NCBI RefSeq assembly: GCF_004570345.1
Contig: NZ_SPQM01000152.1
Coordinates: forward strand, 1-10,678
Source: Blastococcus sp. CT_GayMR20
GTDB lineage: Bacteria; Actinomycetota; Actinomycetes; Mycobacteriales; Geodermatophilaceae
DNA length: 10,678 nucleotides
Direction: 5' to 3'
The position numbers and the translations under genes were made by a program. Below the pieces are notes generated by a model, which saw only the letters and a program-made list of their open reading frames with translations, was not told the origin of the DNA and did not search any database. Position 1 is the stretch's first letter; every line of letters begins with the position of its first letter. Below, one piece after another: positions 6,568 through 10,678 of this stretch.

Positions 6568-6585
6568 GGCGACGACGTTGTCGCC
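6568..6585 (-). terminator. Putative terminator hairpin after the HTH gene
   Basis: GGCGACGACGTTGTCGCC is an 18-base near-palindrome with one mismatched pair, starting nine bases after the HTH stop codon. It has the position and shape of an actinobacterial stem-only terminator lacking a U-tract. Confidence 0.4.
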
Positions 6586-6594
6586 TTCGGTCTC

Positions 6595-6936
6595 TCAGGC
6601 GATGTCGGTGTACGCGTCGCGCAGGTAGTCCTGCACGGCGCGCTCCGGGACGCGGAAGGAACGGCCCACGCGGACGGCGGAGAGCTCGCCGGCGTGGACG
6701 AGGCGGTACACGGTCATCTTCGAGACGCGCATCATCGCGGCGACCTCGGCCACGGTCAGGAAGGTCACGGCGGCGCGGGGGGCGGGGACGCTGGGGCGGC
6801 CGACGGGCATGGCGGCCGGGTGCGGGGCGCCGACGGGGCGGGCCATCGTGGCGGCCATCGGGCGGCCGATCGGACGCGGGCCGGGCACACCGGGGCGGGC
6901 CATGGCGGGGACTGCTGAACGCTGGGGCATGGTCAT
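6595..6936 (-). CDS. Excisionase-type (MerR-like) helix-turn-helix DNA-binding protein
   Basis: This 113-residue protein has two parts. Residues 1-57 are a low-complexity Arg/Pro/Ala/Met segment with recurring MARP, GRP and VGRP words. Residues 59-105 form a winged HTH of the excisionase/HTH_17 type: FLTVAEVAAMMRVSKMTVYRL is the HTH itself, and HAGELSAVRVGRSFRVPERAVQDYL is the wing and following helix. It matches the actinobacterial Rv0500A family, which sits between proC and bS22. Despite the excisionase name there is no integrase or phage gene nearby, so it is a chromosomal regulator. ATG 6936 is preceded by GGAG with a suitable gap; further methionines in the extension could serve as shorter starts. 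It is separated by 302 bases from proC and 256 from bS22, so it is probably transcribed alone. Its targets are unknown, and binding to its own upstream region is only inferred. Confidence 0.88.
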   Translation of the reverse strand: MTMPQRSAVPAMARPGVPGPRPIGRPMAATMARPVGAPHPAAMPVGRPSVPAPRAAVTFLTVAEVAAMMRVSKMTVYRLVHAGELSAVRVGRSFRVPERAVQDYLRDAYTDIA

Positions 6937-7238
6937 GTCTTCGTCTCCGGACCTAGCTCACGTCGTGGCGCCGGCTTCCCCACCGGCAACTGAACACGCA
7001 TGCGCTGGTACAGAGAGTAAGGGGACAGACGTGACTGGTGCGATGGTTGAATCGAACAGGCGGACCGGTCCGTCCTCGGCAGAAGTACACCTATGAAACC
7101 CCGGAGAACTGTTGTGCGGCGAGTTTCGCGACACCGTCACGATCCGATGACGGACAGTGCTGGAGATCTGTCGACATGTGGGTTACGGTGCCCGGCTGCC
7201 GGACGCACGGGACCCACTCGCCCCACAGCCCCCGCGCG
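6937..7238. other. 302-base non-coding region upstream of the HTH gene
   Basis: The stretch between the proC stop and the HTH start has no convincing gene. Its middle part is less GC-rich than the surrounding sequence, as expected for a promoter region. On the minus strand it must hold the HTH promoter; TANNNT candidates such as TACTCT are present, but none has a credible -35. It contains the palindrome at 7061-7072, a GCCGG/CCGGC hairpin at 6970-6987 and a GACAG/CTGTC inverted repeat at 7153-7172. A 60-codon minus-strand frame (7140-6958) shows no family features and I do not call it. Confidence 0.6.
7061..7072. promoter_or_regulatory. Perfect 12-base palindrome, candidate operator
   Basis: CGGACCGGTCCG is a perfect two-fold palindrome, 125 bases upstream of the HTH start. 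It could bind a dimeric regulator, but a 12-base palindrome is not improbable in sequence this GC-rich. Confidence 0.3.
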
Positions 7239-8057
7239 TCAGCCCTTGTCCCCGCCGAGCTCCACCGAGCGGGCGTAGGCAGCCTCGATCGCGGCCATCA
7301 GCGCCGCGCGCACCCCGTGCCGCTCGAGCTCGCGGACGGCGGCGATCGTCGTCCCCCCGGGGCTGCTGACCGCCTCGCGCAGCTGCACCGGGTGCTCCCC
7401 CGAGTCGCGCATCATCACCGCGGCGCCCAGGGCCGTCTGCACGATCAGGTCGGCGGCCAGCGCGCGCGGCAGTCCGAGCAGGATGCCGGCGTCCACCATG
7501 GCCTCGACGAGGTAGAAGAAGTACGCCGGGCCGCTGCCCGACAGTGCGGTGACCGCGTCCTGCTGGCTCTCCGGCACCCGCCGCACCTGGCCCACGGCGG
7601 CGAGCAGCGCCTCGGCCTCGTCGAGGTCGGCCTCCTCCGCGTGCGCCCCCGCGGACAGCACGCTCATGCCCTCGTCCACCAGGGCCGGCGTGTTCGGCAT
7701 GACGCGCACGACCGGCACACCGGCGGGCAGGGCGGCCTCGATCCGCCGGGTGGGCACGCCGGCCGCGACGGAGATGACGAGGTGCGCCGCGTCGACGTGC
7801 TCGGCGAGGGCCTGCAGGAGGACGTCGATGTCCTGCGGCTTGACCGCGAGCAGGAGGACCCGCGCCTGCGCAGCGGCCTCGCCCAGCCCGACGGCACCGA
7901 CGCCGTACTTCTCGGCCAGCTGCGCGGCCCGCTCCGGGCTGCGCTCGCACACCAGCAGCCCGTCCGTGCCGCCGCGCCGGATCAGCCCGGACAGCAGCGC
8001 CTCGCCGATCTTCCCGCCGCCGATGATCGCCAGGCCGCGGCGGCCGGTGGCGGTCAC
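7239..8057 (-). CDS. proC: Pyrroline-5-carboxylate reductase
   Basis: This 272-residue enzyme, of typical family length, catalyses the last step of proline biosynthesis: NAD(P)H-dependent reduction of pyrroline-5-carboxylate to proline in the cytoplasm. The N-terminal Rossmann fold has the dinucleotide motif IIGGGKIGEALLSG (11-24) and the AVKPQ turn (71-75). The linker carries RVMPNTPALVDEGM (118-131). The C-terminal dimerisation and active-site domain shows TALSGSGPAYFFYLVEAM (170-187) and the signature SPGGTT (232-237). The start is GTG at 8057; its GTGA overlaps the stop of the upstream proline-dehydrogenase-like gene by four bases, so translation is coupled and no separate promoter is needed. 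All expected catalytic and binding segments are intact. Position matches Rv0500. Confidence 0.97.
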   Translation of the reverse strand: MTATGRRGLAIIGGGKIGEALLSGLIRRGGTDGLLVCERSPERAAQLAEKYGVGAVGLGEAAAQARVLLLAVKPQDIDVLLQALAEHVDAAHLVISVAAGVPTRRIEAALPAGVPVVRVMPNTPALVDEGMSVLSAGAHAEEADLDEAEALLAAVGQVRRVPESQQDAVTALSGSGPAYFFYLVEAMVDAGILLGLPRALAADLIVQTALGAAVMMRDSGEHPVQLREAVSSPGGTTIAAVRELERHGVRAALMAAIEAAYARSVELGGDKG

Positions 8058-8674
8058 CGGCCGCCGCCGGTGCGGCCGGCGGTCAGGACGACACGGACGG
8101 CGTAGCCGCCGGCCACGAGCCGCTGCTGTTCCTCGGTCCGGACTCGATAGGGCAAGACGTGCTCCCAGCTGTCGGGCGAGCGGCCGTTCCAGGCCGCCCG
8201 CTCACCGGCGATGGCGATCAGTCGCGGCGAGGACGCCGCGATGCCTGCATGGCCGTCGCCGGCCATCAGGATGGTGAGGCAGCGGACGAAGGTGCGGTCG
8301 GCGGCGCGGCGGCCCGCGACCAGCCGCACCCGCCGGTCGCTGAGGGTCCGGCAGCGCGCCTCCGCGAGCGGCTCCTCCGCCCGGACGACGACGCGCACGC
8401 CCGGCAGGTCGCGGGCGAGGCCGTCCACCGCCGCGGCGGGGCCGGACAACGCGACGGGCATGCCGGACGCGGCCACGAGATCGCGCACCAGGGCGGGCCC
8501 CAGCCGGTCCACGTCCAGCGTCACCTCGCAGTGCGGTGCCAAGCCGCTGTCGGTGAGCCGGGCCGCCACGTCGTCCCCGGGCAGCTGCTCGAAGGCCACC
8601 GCGCACCCGTCCGCAACGAGCCCACGGACGACCTCGACCGGGTCGGCCGTCGACGGGCGGGTCCGCACGAACAC
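8054..8674 (-). CDS. Degenerate proline dehydrogenase homologue (probable pseudoenzyme)
   Basis: This 206-residue protein aligns, by my reading, with monofunctional actinobacterial proline dehydrogenases (about 300 residues, FAD-dependent TIM barrel). The best matches are VRLVAG (116-121) with VRL(C/V)KG, FVRCLTILMAGDGHAGIAAS (129-148) with the YLRCLRVLMAG segment, and WEHVLPYRVRTEEQQRL (170-186) with FEYQMLYGIR..EQRRL. The residues expected for FAD and substrate chemistry are changed: the KG lysine is Ala120, the barrel lysine of SVKL is Thr52, the ASHD histidine is serine, and QMLYG is lost. The C-terminal region after the VRVYVP strand is missing. The frame is open and codon use is like the neighbours', so it looks like a maintained protein, not a decaying gene. 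It overlaps proC by four bases. The start is GTG 8674 with a leaderless-type promoter. A regulatory or scaffold role for ProC is only a guess. Confidence 0.75.
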   Translation of the reverse strand: MFVRTRPSTADPVEVVRGLVADGCAVAFEQLPGDDVAARLTDSGLAPHCEVTLDVDRLGPALVRDLVAASGMPVALSGPAAAVDGLARDLPGVRVVVRAEEPLAEARCRTLSDRRVRLVAGRRAADRTFVRCLTILMAGDGHAGIAASSPRLIAIAGERAAWNGRSPDSWEHVLPYRVRTEEQQRLVAGGYAVRVVLTAGRTGGGR

Positions 8675-8681
8675 GTCCGGA

Positions 8682-8687
8682 ACCGTA
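8682..8687 (-). promoter_or_regulatory. Candidate leaderless -10 element of the proline-dehydrogenase-like/proC operon
   Basis: On the minus strand TACGGT fits TANNNT and is followed by seven bases and then GTG 8674; no Shine-Dalgarno sequence is seen. The arrangement TACGGT-TCCGGAC-GTG is strikingly like TAGGGT-CGGACC-GTG ahead of the HAD gene. No good -35 is visible. Confidence 0.45.
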
Positions 8688-8733
8688 GTGCGCCGGTGTG
8701 TGCCCCGGTGGGGCCACGGGTAGCGGCGGCTGC

Positions 8734-9312
8734 ATGGCAGGAGAACTTGACGGGATGAAGGTGGCGGTGCTGGCCACGGACGGTGTCGAGCAGATCGAGC
8801 TCGACCGGCCGTGGCAGGCCCTCGAGGAGGCGGGCGCCGAGCCGGAGCTGGTGTCCCTGGAGAGCGGCTCGATCACCGCCTACGACCACATCGACAAGGC
8901 CGACACGAAGAAGGTGGACGCCCTCGTCAGCACCGCGGACCCGGACGTCTACGCGGCCCTCGTCCTCCCCGGCGGCGTCATCAACGGCGACTTCGTGCGG
9001 GCCGACGCCGACGCCGTCGCGTTCGTGACGTCGTTCTTCGACGCCGGCAAGCCGGTCGCCGCCATCTGCCACGCGCCCTGGGTGCTCATCGAGGCCGGCG
9101 TGGTCAAGGGCCGCCGCATGACGTCGTGGCCCTCGCTGCAGACCGACCTGCGCAACGCGGGCGCGGACTGGGTGGACGAGGAGGTCGTCGTCGACGGCAA
9201 CCTGACCACCAGCCGCAAGCCCGACGACCTCGACGCCTTCACCGCGGCGATCGTCGAGCAGTTCGCCCGCGGCGAGGAGGACGTCGCGGTCGGCGACGAC
9301 GACGAGGGCTGA
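8734..9312 (+). CDS. DJ-1/PfpI family protein (general stress protein 18 / YhbO-like)
   Basis: This 192-residue flavodoxin-like protein belongs to the DJ-1/ThiJ/PfpI superfamily. The nucleophile elbow is AAICHAPW (109-116), with C112 as nucleophile and H113 next to it. The supporting glutamate is in GVEQIEL near residues 19-22. The blocks ALVLPGG (75-81) and TSWPSLQTDLRNAGADWVDEEVVVDGNL (130-157) are characteristic of the PfpI/YhbO subgroup. Members are reported as glyoxalase-III or protein/nucleotide deglycases, or as stress proteins; the deglycase activity is disputed. I chose ATG 8734 because homologues begin MAxELxG. It has no Shine-Dalgarno but has a TAGCGG box seven bases upstream, so it may be leaderless. 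ATG 8755, with AGGAG at 8739-8743, is the alternative. The gene diverges from the proline-dehydrogenase-like gene (59 bases between starts). Its C-terminus is acidic. Confidence 0.93.
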   Translation: MAGELDGMKVAVLATDGVEQIELDRPWQALEEAGAEPELVSLESGSITAYDHIDKADTKKVDALVSTADPDVYAALVLPGGVINGDFVRADADAVAFVTSFFDAGKPVAAICHAPWVLIEAGVVKGRRMTSWPSLQTDLRNAGADWVDEEVVVDGNLTTSRKPDDLDAFTAAIVEQFARGEEDVAVGDDDEG

Positions 9313-9333
9313 GCCGGCCCGTCAGGAGCCGGC
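9313..9333. terminator. Possible shared terminator hairpin between convergent genes
   Basis: GCCGGC (9313-9318) and GCCGGC (9328-9333), each self-complementary, flank a nine-base loop. The structure spans the nine-base gap between the DJ-1 stop and the membrane-protein stop and extends into the latter's 3' end. There is no T-tract. Confidence 0.3.
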
Positions 9334-10131
9334 GAGGAGCCCCGCGGCCGGTGCGATGGTGAGCAGCGTCCCGGCGAACACGAGGACCGTCAGGAGGCGG
9401 GCGCCGACGGGTTCCCGCCCCTGCCGCTGCCGCCACAGGCCCACCCCGCCCACCAGCCCCGTGACCGCGAGGGGCGCCAGGAGGACGGCGAGGTAGGGGA
9501 CGTTCTCCCAGAGCAGGGTGGCGGCGAAGTACACACCCACGCCGGCGGCCAGCGCGATGACCAGCTCGCCGAGGAAGCGCAGCCACGCGAGGGCGCTCTC
9601 CTGCGGGGTGGCGTCGAGGTCGTCGTCCAGGTCGCCGATCTGGTCGGCCCGCACGACGGGGATGGGGCCGGTCGACGGGTGCGACTCGACCGGGGCGCGC
9701 GAGGCCGTGCGCTGGGCGGGGGGGTCGGCGGCGCGGCGCGTCTGCACGGGGCCGCTGGGCATCGTCCCGACGACGGGCACACCGGGCTTGCGGTCCGGCC
9801 GCAGCCCTGGGATGGCCGCCGTCGACGGACCGCCCTCGGCCCGGCGTACGTCCCGCGGATCGGCGGCCGGACGCCGCTCCGAACCGGCGCGCGGCGCGGC
9901 CCGGCGCTCGACCGGCGGCGCCTCGTCGGCGGACCGGTCGCTCTTGCGCCGTCCCAGCTCGGGACGTCCCGAGGCGGCGGCCTCGGCGCGCCGCTGGCGG
10001 ATGCCCGTCTCCTCCGGGTCGTCCCAGGAGCGGCGGCGGGCAGCCCGGTTCGCGGACTCGATGCCCGCCTCGCGGAGGATCTCGGCGAGCGATCGGCCTC
10101 CCGTGTCCGGGTTCCAGTCCGGATCGGCCAT
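9322..10131 (-). CDS. Conserved actinobacterial membrane protein (Rv0497-like)
   Basis: This 269-residue protein of unknown function starts at ATG 10131, whose A is also the last base of the upstream phosphatase stop (TGATG). A longer frame starting at 10188 would lie inside that gene. Residues 1-175 are hydrophilic, rich in Arg, Pro and Ala, and probably disordered and cytoplasmic. The opening MADPDWNPDTGGRSLAEILR and the motif WDDPEETGIRQRRAE (about 36-50) look like the conserved parts. The C-terminal 90 residues hold three predicted transmembrane helices: about 187-207 (LVIALAAGVGVYFAATLLW), 212-232 and 245-267. Gene order (exopolyphosphatase, then this protein) matches Rv0496-Rv0497. The one-base overlap implies co-translation with the exopolyphosphatase, so a shared membrane or polyphosphate-related role is possible but unproven. 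Confidence 0.85.
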   Translation of the reverse strand: MADPDWNPDTGGRSLAEILREAGIESANRAARRRSWDDPEETGIRQRRAEAAASGRPELGRRKSDRSADEAPPVERRAAPRAGSERRPAADPRDVRRAEGGPSTAAIPGLRPDRKPGVPVVGTMPSGPVQTRRAADPPAQRTASRAPVESHPSTGPIPVVRADQIGDLDDDLDATPQESALAWLRFLGELVIALAAGVGVYFAATLLWENVPYLAVLLAPLAVTGLVGGVGLWRQRQGREPVGARLLTVLVFAGTLLTIAPAAGLLAGS

Positions 10132-10678
10132 CACGCCCCTCCCAACGAGTCCAGCCTGCGCAGGATGACACCCTCGCGCAGCGCCCACGGACAGATCCGC
10201 ACGAACGTTACGTCCAGTGACCGCATCGCTGCGGCAGCCACGACCGCGCCCGCGGGAACCTGGTGCGCGCGGTCGGGTGACACCCCGCGCAGCTCGGCCA
10301 GTGCCGAGGACTCGATCCGGGACACGAAGCCCACCAGCTGCTCCAGCCCGTCGAGACTGAGCTCCCGCGGCACCTGCAGGCCGGCCGAGTAGGGGGCGGC
10401 GCCGGTGAGACGGGCCAGCGTGCGGAAGGTCTTGCTGGTGGCGGCCACGAGGTCGGGCGGCCCGAGCTTCTCGATCTTCTTCGCCGCCGGGGAGAGGAGC
10501 TCCTCGGCGTGGGAGCTCAGCTTTCCGAGCGCGGCCAGGTCCGGCCGTCCGCCGACCTGGGCCTCCGGCAGGAAGCGCCGCGTCATCCGCCCGGCCCCGA
10601 GCGGGAGCGACAGGGCGACGTCAGGGTCCTCGTCGACGCCGCACGCGATCTCCAGCGAGCCGCCGCCGATGTCGAGGA
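10131..10678 (-). CDS. Ppx/GppA family exopolyphosphatase, N-terminal part outside the window
   Basis: 181 residues of the C-terminal side are visible. The fragment begins inside the second phosphate-binding motif of the ASKHA (actin/Hsp70/sugar kinase) fold, LDIGGGSLE, which is diagnostic for Ppx/GppA phosphatases. The following segment, LSLPLGAGRMTRRFL, and later blocks (DLVAATSKTFRTLARLTG and the C-terminal VTFVRICPWALREGVILRRLD) are typical of short actinobacterial Ppx proteins, such as M. tuberculosis PPX1 (Rv0496, about 344 residues), that lack the HD domain. The enzyme hydrolyses short-chain polyphosphate or pppGpp-like substrates; M. tuberculosis PPX1 is reported to act on short polyphosphate. 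The stop TGA (10133-10131) overlaps the membrane-protein start by one base. Confidence 0.92.
   Translation of the reverse strand, partial: LDIGGGSLEIACGVDEDPDVALSLPLGAGRMTRRFLPEAQVGGRPDLAALGKLSSHAEELLSPAAKKIEKLGPPDLVAATSKTFRTLARLTGAAPYSAGLQVPRELSLDGLEQLVGFVSRIESSALAELRGVSPDRAHQVPAGAVVAAAAMRSLDVTFVRICPWALREGVILRRLDSLGGA

Noticed and set aside
6595..6936. Reading the excisionase-type HTH as evidence of a prophage or integrative element
   Set aside because: There is no integrase, attachment-site repeat or tRNA nearby, and the gene sits in the conserved proC-bS22 context, so it is a chromosomal regulator.
6958..7140. 60-codon minus-strand frame in the proC-HTH gap
   Set aside because: It has no clear ribosome binding site or family similarity, and its composition is like non-coding sequence.
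7182..7187. A second CGTAAC on the minus strand upstream of the HTH gene
   Set aside because: It would be a sigma-BldN -35 match, but at 15-18 bases downstream there is no CGTTGA-like -10 (CTCCAG at 16 bases), so I do not call a promoter.
10203..10216. CGTAACGTTCG on the minus strand
   Set aside because: It lies inside the exopolyphosphatase coding sequence and the downstream sequence does not fit a -10 element.

Overview
The window is very GC-rich, densely packed and rich in GTG starts, overlapping stop/start codons and few terminators. Together with the protein families present, this indicates a high-GC Actinomycetota chromosome. A Geodermatophilaceae-type organism (Blastococcus, Geodermatophilus or Modestobacter) is my best guess, but that rests on remembered gene style, not a search. 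No mobile element, CRISPR array, tRNA or rRNA is visible.

Layout from left to right. Positions 1-1005 (-) hold the N-terminal two thirds of an AMP-forming acyl-CoA synthetase, cut by the window edge. Divergent from it, 1202-3257 (+) encodes a BldN-like RNA polymerase sigma factor and a single-pass membrane protein of the RsbN-like/DUF5667 anti-sigma type. Between them lies a good candidate for a promoter used by that same sigma factor. Next on + is a SerB-like HAD phosphatase (3308-4225). It meets a leftward operon tail-to-tail, and the two stop codons share the palindrome CTAG. That operon, read from right to left, is bS22 (a 32-residue ribosomal protein), a GalE2-like epimerase, and a PlsC/MGAT-like acyltransferase. 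To its right, still on -, are an excisionase-type HTH protein (6595-6936), a 302-base non-coding stretch, proC (7239-8057), and a degenerate proline dehydrogenase homologue whose stop overlaps the proC start (8054-8674). A DJ-1/PfpI protein (8734-9312, +) diverges from that pair. It converges on a conserved three-helix membrane protein (9322-10131, -), which follows the C-terminal half of a Ppx/GppA exopolyphosphatase (10131-10678, -).

The order ppx - membrane protein - proC - HTH - bS22 - epimerase - acyltransferase - serB-like phosphatase matches the Mycobacterium tuberculosis Rv0496-Rv0505c neighbourhood as I remember it. This is therefore largely an ancestral actinobacterial housekeeping block. 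The local additions are the sigma/anti-sigma pair on its left, the DJ-1 gene, and the proline-dehydrogenase-like gene coupled to proC.

The most interesting items are the putative self-controlled BldN/RsbN-type switch with its candidate promoter, and the catalytically dead-looking proline dehydrogenase homologue translationally coupled to the proline biosynthesis enzyme ProC. Smaller points are several leaderless-type promoters, a hairpin-dense spacer before bS22, and an epimerase that seems to lack the YxxxK catalytic motif.
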